Source: Anaerolineales bacterium
GTDB taxonomy: Bacteria; Chloroflexota; Anaerolineae; Anaerolineales; Villigracilaceae
Assembly (NCBI GenBank): GCA_030583905.1
Contig: CP129481.1
Span: 3,812,136-3,876,135 of the forward strand
Length of the DNA stretch: 64,000 bases
Direction: 5' to 3'
The notes under the pieces are model-generated. The model did no database searches. It was not told the origin of the DNA and was given only the letters and a program-made list of their open reading frames with translations. How positions within the stretch are numbered: position 1 is the stretch's first letter; each line of letters starts with the position of its first letter. The translations under genes were made by a program, and so were the position numbers. Of the stretch, positions 8,701-16,036 are shown piece after piece.

Positions 8701-9362
8701 GCCTCGAACCAGAATATCCTATTATCGATTACCAGGCTGTATTCTATTTCTGCGGGCTGTTTTGTATCCACCACTCTTTGCACGGTATCGATAAAGTACG
8801 CAGCCCGTTCCGCTGGAAATACATCCAGCAAACTCCTGCCCAGCAGTTCATGCGACGGCTTGTAAAGCAGCTCAGGATTGGTCGGGGCAATATCGCGGTA
8901 TATGCCATCCCTGTCGATCACCAACACGACATCCCTCATGGACTCGAGCAGACCGCGCATTTCAGACTCGGATGCAGACAGCGCCCCCTCCGCCTTCTTT
9001 CTATCGGTCACATCGTGAATGATGGCGAATTCGACCGGACGACCGCCCACAATACCGGATGAAACCTGCACTTCCACAGTTCGGATTTCGCCGCTGGAAA
9101 GTTTATGCGTATGTACAGGCAGATGCCGCTCCGCATCCATCCCCGCCCATGCCTGTTCCTTCACAGGAGAATTGATCTCCACCATATCCATCCCCCGCAA
9201 TTCCTCCAGCGGATATCCGTAAAATCTTTCAGCCGCCGGGTTTGCATCCAGGATCCGCCCTGATTCGGGTTCGATCAGGAGCATGACCGCATGATGCTTC
9301 CTGAAGATATCAAGAAACGAATCGTCTTTTTTCGAGGTCGGCTCGTGTGGTCCCTGTTCCAT
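5772..9362 (-). CDS. multi-PAS, multi-GAF sensor with C-terminal HD-GYP phosphodiesterase domain
   Basis: About 1196 residues with no membrane segment, so a soluble cytoplasmic sensor. Counting from the ATG at 9362: four PAS/PAC units at about 15-125, 140-250, 255-380 and 385-490, each closing with a DVTERxxAE-type PAC end; three GAF domains at about 500-640, 677-810 and 844-987; then HD-GYP at about 1020-1190. The last has LLHDIGKMGI, CHHERWDGTGYPRGL and AARIFAVADTWD, so the metal-binding HD pair and the GYP signature are intact, which predicts cyclic di-GMP hydrolysis. The start is not certain: a TTG at 9437 is in frame, but has no well-placed binding site. A 24-codon frame (9370-9444) with GAGGTG before its ATG ends 7 bases before 9362 and may couple translation. 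Confidence 0.88.
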   Translation of the reverse strand: MEQGPHEPTSKKDDSFLDIFRKHHAVMLLIEPESGRILDANPAAERFYGYPLEELRGMDMVEINSPVKEQAWAGMDAERHLPVHTHKLSSGEIRTVEVQVSSGIVGGRPVEFAIIHDVTDRKKAEGALSASESEMRGLLESMRDVVLVIDRDGIYRDIAPTNPELLYKPSHELLGRSLLDVFPAERAAYFIDTVQRVVDTKQPAEIEYSLVIDNRIFWFEATISSLGGDRTLWVARNVTERRRMEDALRESEEQYRSLFDNMMDGIYRSTHDGRFVEVNPAMVRMFGYASREEMLQVDIKSELYFSPDERGSHILDTGQKQTEVYRMRRKDGSEIWVEDHGNYVHDEHGNIIYHEGLLRDVTERIRAEQAILESENFLKESQSIAGLGSYVLDFSTGLWKSSEVLDEIFGIDEMYERSINGWLDIIHPDYQEFMAQYFTEEVVRRRNRFNREYMIVRKNDGSERWVHGKGELEEDASGNLLRMKGTIQDITERRHMEDFLRQRLIELEALYNVSASLRTITSLAEALPVLLDRTLEAIGTDTGSILLHNSDRDELQSISSRGWFEDIHDLNIQVGKGVAGTVFATGQPHISAEFARDPLSHSSVRNLIPEGWGGACLPIRAGAEMVGVLFVAVPLPLQLTPQQLRLLYSLAEIIGATLHRTRLYDETASRAREFESLYQTSMAFSEELDLDSLLMLIVDTAKKLLNSSSSGMYLLDSSSGELVLAMDTHPYIPTDSRLKIGEGAAGYVAQTRKPLRVADYSTWEGRSPRYEHVPLRAIMEVPMLYGGELIGVLVVDEVDDSERKYTEADERLLSLFASQAAGAIHSTRLRQEAVHRLEHLQTLRTIDKAIASSLDLRVTLNILLNHVVERLGVDAADVLLLHPYDQTLQFSAGRGFNAQLVESARIHLNDGFAGRSVMERRMITIPDPSLIVDNPPFAELWSQEQFKSYLCLPLVVKGEVKGVMEVYFRSEFKPTGEWLEFLETLAGQAAITIDNSQLFDNLQRANMELAIAYEATIEGWARALDLRNSDMEGYTRRVTDMTLVLAKAMGIKDSELQHIRRGALLHDIGKMGISDRILLKVGKLTEQDEQEMRRHPELAYQLLYPIHYLRPALDIPYCHHERWDGTGYPRGLKGEQIPLAARIFAVADTWDLLVAPRPRYKAWTKKKALAYIEEQSGTHFDPQVVDIFLRLMKDAQ

Positions 9363-9503
9363 TACAGAATCAACTTGAAAAGCCGCAAGCAAACAAAGTG
9401 GCAGCCGCTTTGTTTCCGGGGAAAACAGAATAAGCAACTGCCATGGTTCACCTCATATAGGATAAAAAGACCGACGACTCATCACCGGTCCCATCGTATT
9501 TGA

Positions 9504-9695
9504 TTAATCGTCGGTCAGTGAAGCGATCGCCCGCAACAAGCCGAAGACCAGCACCCCCAATTTCAAACCTTCGCCGGTTGTGATGGCTGTTTCACGCTCG
9601 CTTCTCTCAGCCCGGCGTGAAAGAAGCATCGCCGCAATGAGACCGGTCATTGCGCCAATCAACGCGCCGCCAAGCAATACTCTGCTTTTGTTCAT
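9504..9695 (-). CDS. small single- or double-span membrane protein
   Basis: A 63-residue protein with a glycine-rich hydrophobic segment (LLGGALIGAMTGLIAAMLL), a charged RRAERSERE loop and a second hydrophobic stretch. The N-terminal layout resembles YtxH-like small membrane proteins, but no function can be assigned. Its ATG overlaps the TGA of the gene at 9692-10117 in ATGA form, so the two are translationally coupled. Confidence 0.65.
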   Translation of the reverse strand: MNKSRVLLGGALIGAMTGLIAAMLLSRRAERSERETAITTGEGLKLGVLVFGLLRAIASLTDD

Positions 9696-10117
9696 GGTGT
9701 CATCCTTTCAAAGAATGTTTTGACGGCTTCAAGCCATCCGTTCACGGCAAGCACCGGCTTGACCGCCATATCCGCCCCGCGGACGATATAGCTGCGCGCC
9801 AGATACACATAATCCTGCGCGATGCCGGTGTAATACGGCAAAACGCCTAAAGCGCGCGCCATCAGGTAGATCAGCCCAACGAGCAGCGCGAGGAAGATCA
9901 ATCCGGCGATCAGGATGGGGATGATGATCCAGATCGTGGAGATCGCCGCCCAGCGCCCTACATCACCGCCCTGATTGAAAGTGGCATGGCTGACCAGTAC
10001 GATCATGCCAATAAAAAGGACAGCACTCAAAATGACGGGCAGGAAAACCTGCAGGGTGCGTTGTTTTCGGTACCGTTGATAGGAATAGTGTTCGGGATGC
10101 GGAAGCTTGGCTTTCAT
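9692..10117 (-). CDS. membrane protein with two spans, unknown function
   Basis: About 141 residues. A basic N-terminus rich in Tyr, His and Arg precedes two long hydrophobic segments (LQVFLPVILSAVLFIGMIVLV and IWIIIPILIAGLIFLALLVGLIYLM, shown here only as positions about 22-42 and 62-87). The C-terminal half is amphipathic. I chose the ATG at 10117; a longer frame to 10150 would run back into the terminator. No Shine-Dalgarno is visible, but TAAAAT lies 7 bases before the ATG, so the mRNA may be leaderless. It follows the dcw terminator and is therefore probably its own unit with the 63-residue gene. I do not recognise the family. Confidence 0.65.
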   Translation of the reverse strand: MKAKLPHPEHYSYQRYRKQRTLQVFLPVILSAVLFIGMIVLVSHATFNQGGDVGRWAAISTIWIIIPILIAGLIFLALLVGLIYLMARALGVLPYYTGIAQDYVYLARSYIVRGADMAVKPVLAVNGWLEAVKTFFERMTP

Positions 10118-10130
10118 CAAGTCTATTTTA

Positions 10131-10174
10131 CCAAAATAAAAAGCCCCCAAAGGTTACAAAAACCTTTGGGGGCT
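10131..10174 (-). terminator. rho-independent terminator of the dcw operon
   Basis: A perfect 14-bp stem (10142-10155 with 10161-10174, AGCCCCCAAAGGTT) and a 5-base loop, followed on the minus strand by TTTTTATTTT. It lies 13 bases after the ftsZ stop codon. Confidence 0.92.
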
Positions 10175-10187
10175 GTAAGCGTGTTAT

Positions 10188-11345
10188 TTACCGCCTGTTC
10201 CTCAAAAACGTCGGCACATCGAGGTCGTCGGTATTGAGGGTGAGTGGCTGGGATTTCACATCCGCGGAGGCGCGGGTTTCGGCATCGACGCTGACGGATT
10301 CGTTGGGGCGTGAGAAAAGCATGCCGGAAGCAGGAGCAGGCTTCTCCGTCCGCGAGAGGCGCTCAAGAGCGCGACGCGGTACTCCGCTGCGCTCAAATCC
10401 CGTCGCAATGACGGTCACGCGGATATCGTCGCCCATATCCGGATCGATGACTGCACCGAAGATCATGTTGACATCGGGATGCGCGGTCTCGCGGATGATG
10501 GCGGCGGCTTGGTTGACTTCGAAGAGGGTCATGTTCGGACCGCCGGTAACGTTGAAGAGCACGCCGCGCGCGCCGTCGATGGTGATGTCGAGCAGTTGGC
10601 TGGAAATGGCTTGTTCAGCGGCAGTCTTGGCGCGTTCATCGCCGGAGCCGCGACCGACAGCCATGAGCGCTGCGCCGCCTTCGGACATGATGGCTTTGAC
10701 GTCGGCAAAGTCGAGGTTGATCAAACCGGGGATGGTGATCAATTCGGAGATGCCCTGGATGCCCTGATGCAGGACCTCATCCGCCATGCGGAAGGCATCC
10801 TGCAACGAGGATTTTTTATCCGCCAGTTGAAGCAAACGGTCGTTGGGGATGGAGATGAGGGTATGCGCATGTTCCTTCATCTTTGTGACGCCCGCTTCCG
10901 CGGATTGGGCGCGGCGCGCGCCTTCAAACGTGAAGGGGCGGGTGACCACACCAATGGTCAGCGCACCGCATTCCTTGGCAACTTGCGACACAACAGGAGC
11001 GGCACCTGTGCCGGTGCCGCCGCCCATGCCCGCAGTGACGAAGACCATGTCCGCGCCTTTGAGCACGTTGTAGAGTTCGTCGGATGATTCCTCGGCGGCT
11101 TTACGCCCGATCTCGGGGTCGCCGCCCGCGCCAAGTCCGCGTGTGATCTTATCGCCGAGGCGCACGCGTACGGGAGCACGCGATAAGGTGAGCGCCTGCG
11201 CATCGGAGTTGGCGGCGATGAATTCGACGCCTTGAATGCCCTCTTCCATCATGCGGTTGATGGCATTCTGTCCGGCACCGCCCACGCCGATGACTTTAAT
11301 TCGGGCGAAGGCTTCGGATTGCAGATTTCTTTTGTTCGTGTCCAT
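10188..11345 (-). CDS. ftsZ: cell division protein FtsZ
   Basis: Tubulin-like GTPase that polymerises into the division ring. The 385 residues include IKVIGVGGAGQNAINRM, the tubulin signature GGGTGTGAAPVV near residue 108, NSDAQAL, and the T7-loop NLDFADVKAIM that completes the GTPase site of the next subunit. After a variable linker the protein ends in DDLDVPTFLRNRR, the conserved C-terminal peptide that binds FtsA. AGGAGGA lies 6 bases before the ATG. It is last in the dcw operon, 162 bases after ftsA, the largest gap in the cluster, and is followed at once by a strong terminator. Confidence 0.98.
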   Translation of the reverse strand: MDTNKRNLQSEAFARIKVIGVGGAGQNAINRMMEEGIQGVEFIAANSDAQALTLSRAPVRVRLGDKITRGLGAGGDPEIGRKAAEESSDELYNVLKGADMVFVTAGMGGGTGTGAAPVVSQVAKECGALTIGVVTRPFTFEGARRAQSAEAGVTKMKEHAHTLISIPNDRLLQLADKKSSLQDAFRMADEVLHQGIQGISELITIPGLINLDFADVKAIMSEGGAALMAVGRGSGDERAKTAAEQAISSQLLDITIDGARGVLFNVTGGPNMTLFEVNQAAAIIRETAHPDVNMIFGAVIDPDMGDDIRVTVIATGFERSGVPRRALERLSRTEKPAPASGMLFSRPNESVSVDAETRASADVKSQPLTLNTDDLDVPTFLRNRR

Positions 11346-11453
11346 TTGTTCCTCCTGGCAAGGGATTTGCCAATCTTAAACGAGAATGCGATTTTTTAAC
11401 AGGGTTAAATTCAATTTTGCAATGTTGTCATCCTGCTTTGAGCATGACTTGTT

Positions 11454-11500
11454 TCTTTCTTCTTTCCTCTTTTCTCGAATTAAAGAGGAAAGAAGAAAGA
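11454..11500 (-). promoter_or_regulatory. 19-bp perfect hairpin in the ftsA-ftsZ gap
   Basis: Arms at 11454-11472 and 11482-11500 are perfectly complementary, with a 9-base loop. The arms are almost pure pyrimidine and pure purine. No T-run follows on the minus strand, so it is not an ordinary terminator. It may be a processing, stability or pause site that sets ftsZ output apart from the upstream genes. A weak promoter-like pair, TTGCAA and TTAAAA spaced 17 apart, lies between it and ftsZ. Confidence 0.55.
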
Positions 11501-11507
11501 GAATTTC

Positions 11508-12752
11508 CTACGGCAACAATCGTTTTATAAAATTCTTTATTGCATCAAAGTTCATATTGTTCTCTCCTCTCGATCTGCGGCGTTTCTTTCCGCCGCCTGA
11601 AACCTCGACGTGATGGTCATGCATGGCAACCGCCCATTGCAAAAGACCAACACTCGTGGAATATGCGGGCGAATTGAGTTTGTCCACAAGACCTTTAAGA
11701 TTTTGCGGTTGTGCAGTCCGCACGGGCAAACCCAACACTTCGCTTGCGACTCTGTTGATACCGGGCAGGGCAGATGTGCCGCCCGTTAGAACCATGCCGG
11801 CAGGGAGCAGACCATCATAACCGGAACGCTTGATCTCCTGCATGATCAAACGGAAGGTCTCTTCGGCGCGGGCTTCGATGATGTGTGCCAGATCCTGCCG
11901 GTTGATGCGGACATCGCGGTCTTCGCCGAACGGACGCATGAGGAAGAATTCCTCGCTTCCAATCTCGGACCGGACAGCATGTCCCTGCTGTTTCTTGACA
12001 TCCTCCGCCTGTGAAATGGACAGGCGCAGTCCGTGCGCAATATCCTGTGTAATGTGATTGCCGCCAACGGCAAGCACCATCGTGTGCCAGACATCGCCAT
12101 CCACATAAATTGCCAGGTCGGTCGTGCCGCCGCCAATGTCACAGACCGCCACGCCCATCTGACGTTCCTGCTCGGTCAGCACCACCTCAGCGGAAGCAAG
12201 CGGATTCAGAACGAACTGCTGGATCTCCACACCCGCCGCGCCGACACACTGGCGCAAGTTATCCACTGTTGCGGATGCGGCAGTGATAATGTGCGTTTCC
12301 ACTTCCAGTTTGTAGCCGTGCATCCCGACCGGCGTTTTCACACCTTCCTGCCCGTCCACCGAGATACCGCGCTGGATGATGTGAATGATCTCGCGGTCGT
12401 GCGGGATGGCGATGGCTTGCGCCTGATCCAGCGCGCGCGCCAGATCTGCCACGTCAATAATGCCACCCGGCACGCCTGCCGCGCCGCGGCTGTTGACAGA
12501 CGACACATGCGCGCCAGCCAAACTAACCAGCGCCGCGGTGATCTCCATCCCGGAAGTTCCTTCCGCTTTTTCAACGGAGCGTTTGACGGCTTGCGACGCG
12601 GCGGCAAGATCCACGATAATGCCCTTGCGGATGCCCGCAGAAGGCTCGATGCCCACACCGAGAATGCGCAGGGACTTGTCATCCTCCACGCGTCCGACAA
12701 GGGTGCAAACCTTGGTCGTGCCTACGTCAATGCCAACAACTATCTCATCCAT
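11508..12752 (-). CDS. ftsA: cell division protein FtsA
   Basis: Actin-like ATPase that tethers FtsZ to the membrane. The 414 residues begin VVGIDVGTTKVCTLVGRV (phosphate-1), with GVAVCDIGGGTTDLAIY (phosphate-2) and GMVLTGGTSALPGI (adenosine motif). The region between phosphate-1 and the middle of the protein fits the 1C domain that replaces actin's 1B. The tail is a basic linker (GGKKRRRSRGE) followed by NFDAIKNFIKRLLP, the amphipathic membrane-targeting helix. It starts 2 bases after the ftsQ stop. Confidence 0.97.
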   Translation of the reverse strand: MDEIVVGIDVGTTKVCTLVGRVEDDKSLRILGVGIEPSAGIRKGIIVDLAAASQAVKRSVEKAEGTSGMEITAALVSLAGAHVSSVNSRGAAGVPGGIIDVADLARALDQAQAIAIPHDREIIHIIQRGISVDGQEGVKTPVGMHGYKLEVETHIITAASATVDNLRQCVGAAGVEIQQFVLNPLASAEVVLTEQERQMGVAVCDIGGGTTDLAIYVDGDVWHTMVLAVGGNHITQDIAHGLRLSISQAEDVKKQQGHAVRSEIGSEEFFLMRPFGEDRDVRINRQDLAHIIEARAEETFRLIMQEIKRSGYDGLLPAGMVLTGGTSALPGINRVASEVLGLPVRTAQPQNLKGLVDKLNSPAYSTSVGLLQWAVAMHDHHVEVSGGGKKRRRSRGENNMNFDAIKNFIKRLLP

Positions 12753-12754
12753 GA

Positions 12755-13756
12755 TTACTGTCCACTATCTATGACTTCTTCAGTTGATTCGTCAACATCA
12801 GCCATGCGGTAGTACGGTCCATGCGGATGTACGACGCTGATAAATTCGGGAGTGATTTGGCGCGCGACCAACGAGTCAACCAGTGATTGATATATACGCA
12901 CCTTCAAGAGCATGTCCTGCGCGCCTGTGCCAAAAACAACCCGCCATCCACGCGGATCGTCCCAGCCCAAGCCGTCAGCCGCGGAATAGGTCAGGGTCGT
13001 GTTGGCAGGCACGAGCGGGGCAAGGAGGCGGATGGCTTCCACCAGATCCTGCGCCATGTACGAAGGCGGGCTGAGCGGATCACCCGATGGAAGACCGGCA
13101 GGCGGAGCATCCAAAGCGAGGACGGAAGCGAGACCTTCCACAACACCTCTGGGACGGAATGCAACGCCGTTCGCGTCGATCCATGTGACGCCCTCGCCTT
13201 CCTGCTGCCAGAAGAGGATAGGCTGACGCTCCACGACCGTGACCTGAACCTGATTCGGCAAGGAAACCTTGACTTCCGCTGAAAGCAGTTCGGGATAGCT
13301 CAACAACAGGCGCGTGCGAACTTCTTCCGGCTGAATGGTGAAGATGGATTCGCCGCTGACACCAAGCACGCCGTTGATCTCTTCGCGGCTCAAGCGGCTA
13401 TTACCAAGCACCGTCGCAGCGGGGACATAAAAGTATGGAAGCGACAACACGAGATAGATGCCGACGCCAAGCAAAAGCGCAATGAGCAAGGATGCCATTC
13501 TCCAGTTCATGTGGAAGCGCGGCAGGGAAAGCTTCGGCTTGTGCAACTGCATGGAAGGCAGACCCAGCGAGGCGTTGAAGCGGCGGCGCGATTTCTGCTT
13601 GGGCGCAACAGCGATCGGAATGGTCGGTGTGCGCGAGGTGACTTTCACCATCGGCTTGAGGGCGCGGGTCTTGGTCTCCAGCAATTCTTTGGTGGAGCGC
13701 TCGGCGCGGCGGCGACGGACTTGTTCGGAACGGCTAAGATTACTTTTATTGCTCAT
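12755..13756 (-). CDS. ftsQ: cell division protein FtsQ/DivIB
   Basis: Bitopic septal protein of 333 residues. A long basic cytoplasmic region (residues 1-85) precedes one membrane span (about 88-110, MASLLIALLLGVGIYLVLSL). The extracellular part starts with a POTRA domain (FYVPAATVLGNSRLSREEI, with the hallmark strand-turn-helix) and continues with ERQPILFWQQEG and WIDANGVAF, matching the FtsQ beta-domain. Its ATG overlaps the ddl stop codon (ATGA). Family identity is by layout and operon position, since sequence is poorly conserved. Confidence 0.9.
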   Translation of the reverse strand: MSNKSNLSRSEQVRRRRAERSTKELLETKTRALKPMVKVTSRTPTIPIAVAPKQKSRRRFNASLGLPSMQLHKPKLSLPRFHMNWRMASLLIALLLGVGIYLVLSLPYFYVPAATVLGNSRLSREEINGVLGVSGESIFTIQPEEVRTRLLLSYPELLSAEVKVSLPNQVQVTVVERQPILFWQQEGEGVTWIDANGVAFRPRGVVEGLASVLALDAPPAGLPSGDPLSPPSYMAQDLVEAIRLLAPLVPANTTLTYSAADGLGWDDPRGWRVVFGTGAQDMLLKVRIYQSLVDSLVARQITPEFISVVHPHGPYYRMADVDESTEEVIDSGQ

Positions 13757-14868
13757 GCCATCCTCCGGCGTTCGGTGCGGTCACGCTGGGATTTGCGATC
13801 CAGCGCAAGTTCGATCAGACGGTCCACAAGTTCGGTGTAGGTCAAGCCGCTTGCCTGCCACAGTTTCGGATACATGCTGATGGATGTAAACCCGGGAATG
13901 GTGTTCAATTCATTCAAGTAAATTTGGTTCGTATCCATTTCAACGAAGAAATCGGCGCGTGCCATACCCGCACAGTCAATGGCTTTGTAAGCGCGGACGG
14001 CATACTCGCGGATCTTCCCGGTCACTTCATCCGGCAGTTGCGAAGGGATGACCAAACCCGATGTGCCATCCACATATTTGGATTCATAGGAATAGAATTC
14101 ACGGCTTGGCAAAATCTCGCCACAGACCGAGGCTTGCGGGTCTTCATTGCCCAGCACACTGACTTCCACTTCGCGGACGTTCCCCGCCCCGCGCTCGATC
14201 AACACACGGCGGTCATAGCGGGCGGCGTCCAGCAAGCCTTCGGCGAGGTCGGAGCGGCTGATGCATTTGCTGATCCCAACGGAGGAGCCGAGGTTGGCAG
14301 GCTTGGTAAAGAAGGGATACGCACCCATCACTTCGACTTTTTCGATGACAGCATTGATATCCTTCTCGATCTCGCTGCGCAGGACAAGGATCGAATCGAC
14401 AATCGGGATCCCGTTCGCGCGCATCACATCCTTGAAGATGCCCTTGTCCATGCCGACGGATGATCCCGCCACACCCGCGCCGACATACGCCACATCCGCC
14501 ATTTCGAACAAACCTTGGATCGTTCCATCTTCACCGAATGGTCCGTGCAAAACAGGGAAGAACACATCGATTGCAGCAAGCGTTTCAAACTTCTCACCGA
14601 TTTTGGTGGAGCGCAACACATGCACGGATTGACGCGAAGCAGGTTCGGTCGGAGGGATGACGCGCTCGAGAGCGCTGACGTCATTTTTCTCAAAAGCATC
14701 CAGCACGTTCGAGCCGGTCAACCAATTGCCGTCAAGTGTGATCCCGATCTGCGTTACGTCATAACGTTCGGGGTCGAGCACCGAGAGCACGGAACGCGCG
14801 GACATCAGCGAAACATCATGTTCGCCTGAACGTCCACCAAATAGAACTGCCACTCGAAGTTTCTTCAT
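13753..14868 (-). CDS. ddl: D-alanine--D-alanine ligase
   Basis: ATP-grasp enzyme that makes D-Ala-D-Ala for the peptidoglycan stem. It starts MKKLRVAVLFGGRSGEHDVS, the N-terminal substrate-binding motif. KPANLGSSVGISKC is the ATP-binding loop, RADFFVEM and LNELNTIPGFTSISMYPKLW are the metal-binding and D-Ala-binding C-terminal blocks. At 371 residues it is normal length. I prefer the ATG at 14868, one base after the murB stop, over a frame extended to 14898 inside murB. Confidence 0.96.
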   Translation of the reverse strand: MKKLRVAVLFGGRSGEHDVSLMSARSVLSVLDPERYDVTQIGITLDGNWLTGSNVLDAFEKNDVSALERVIPPTEPASRQSVHVLRSTKIGEKFETLAAIDVFFPVLHGPFGEDGTIQGLFEMADVAYVGAGVAGSSVGMDKGIFKDVMRANGIPIVDSILVLRSEIEKDINAVIEKVEVMGAYPFFTKPANLGSSVGISKCISRSDLAEGLLDAARYDRRVLIERGAGNVREVEVSVLGNEDPQASVCGEILPSREFYSYESKYVDGTSGLVIPSQLPDEVTGKIREYAVRAYKAIDCAGMARADFFVEMDTNQIYLNELNTIPGFTSISMYPKLWQASGLTYTELVDRLIELALDRKSQRDRTERRRMA

Positions 14869-14869
14869 T

Positions 14870-15799
14870 CTATGCGTTCCAATCACCGACCAACTCAACT
14901 TCCAATTCCAACTTCACGTTGAACTTCTCGAGCACCGTTTTCTGCGCCAACTGAATCAACGCGCGGATATCCTCCGCCCGCGTCTCGCCATGATTGATGA
15001 AAAAATTTCCGTGCACCGTGCTGATCTCAGCATTGCCGATGCGCATCCCTTTCAAGCCCGCGGCTTCGATCAAGCGCCCCGCATGATCGCCTTCGGGATT
15101 TTTGAACATGGAACCCATGCTGGCTCCCGGCGGCTGGGTCGCTTTTCGGCGTGCGCTGAATTGTTCGATTTTAACAGACGCTTCTTCTTTCGTTGAATTT
15201 TTTAACTTCAACAATGCGCTTAATATGATCCCTTTTATTTCGCCGCGCTTCAACACGCTGGTGCGATATCCGTATCCCATTTGTTCAACGGATAATTTCT
15301 CGCGCCCATTCCTTGTCAATAACTCAGCCCAAACCAGGTTGTCGTTCATATCGCCGCCGAACGCGCCCGCGTTGCCATACACCGCGCCGCCCACCGTGCC
15401 GGGGACCGCGGCAGACCATTCGAGTCCAGCCAGCCCTTTGGATGCGCAACGCTTCGCCAGATTCGCAATGACGACTCCCGCCTCACACCAGACCTGAGGC
15501 TGGTCGCCCGTCTCGAAGCGGATTTCCTTCGCCCGGTTCAAAACCACAACCCCGCGAAAACCATTGTCACTGACCAGCACATTCGAGCCGCCGCCGAGGA
15601 TGTAATACGGAAGGTCATGTTCCCAGATCAACTGCATGACATAAGCCATTTCATCCGCGGATTTGACCGTCACCAGCACATCCGCCGGTCCGCCGATGCG
15701 CGCAGACGTATACTGCGCAAGAGCGGCATGCTCTTGGACAGCGTCGCCAAACTTCTGGCGTAATACATCAACGGCGGAAAGTGTATTGGTCATAAACAT
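14870..15799 (-). CDS. murB: UDP-N-acetylenolpyruvoylglucosamine reductase MurB
   Basis: FAD enzyme that reduces UDP-GlcNAc-enolpyruvate to UDP-MurNAc. TSARIGGPADVL, GGGSNVLVSDNGFRGVV and GNAGAFGGDMND are FAD-binding segments. GASMGSMFKNPEGDHAGRLI carries the catalytic Ser in SMFKNP, and VHGNFFINHG is the conserved late block. At 309 residues, and lacking the large insert of the E. coli enzyme, it is a type II MurB. Start could be 15799 or 15793, both ATG, without a strong binding site. Confidence 0.96.
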   Translation of the reverse strand: MFMTNTLSAVDVLRQKFGDAVQEHAALAQYTSARIGGPADVLVTVKSADEMAYVMQLIWEHDLPYYILGGGSNVLVSDNGFRGVVVLNRAKEIRFETGDQPQVWCEAGVVIANLAKRCASKGLAGLEWSAAVPGTVGGAVYGNAGAFGGDMNDNLVWAELLTRNGREKLSVEQMGYGYRTSVLKRGEIKGIILSALLKLKNSTKEEASVKIEQFSARRKATQPPGASMGSMFKNPEGDHAGRLIEAAGLKGMRIGNAEISTVHGNFFINHGETRAEDIRALIQLAQKTVLEKFNVKLELEVELVGDWNA

Positions 15800-15805
15800 C
15801 GGTCT

Positions 15806-16027
15806 TTATCCACGTTCTTCCGTGGGTGGTTTCTTCTGCTCCAAATGCGCGATCAATCTCTTCAACACCTGCGGTTTGACCTGCTCCTCGCGCGGCTCCG
15901 CAGATTCGATCACTGCCGAGAGCGCAGTCTCGTGCTCGTCCCTGGCATGGACGAGGATCATCTTCAATGGAGGCAGGGCAATCACCTCGGTCGAAGGGAG
16001 AAGCGTGGCGTTCTTTTTGTCTTTCAT
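15806..16027 (-). CDS. short uncharacterised protein within the dcw operon
   Basis: A 73-residue frame between murC and murB, in the same direction, with GGAAG about 6 bases before its ATG at 16027. The stop codon is 6 bases before the murB ATG. The protein is charged, without membrane span or recognised motif (LPPLKMILVHARDEHET, then a Glu/Lys-rich helix). Neat packing with both neighbours suggests a real gene rather than a spacer. It could be an accessory factor or a remnant; function unknown. Confidence 0.6.
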   Translation of the reverse strand: MKDKKNATLLPSTEVIALPPLKMILVHARDEHETALSAVIESAEPREEQVKPQVLKRLIAHLEQKKPPTEERG

Positions 16028-16036
16028 CAAACTTCC

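Noticed and set aside
12033..12812. 259-codon open frame on the plus strand
   Set aside because: Antisense to ftsA and ftsQ; both genes are certain.
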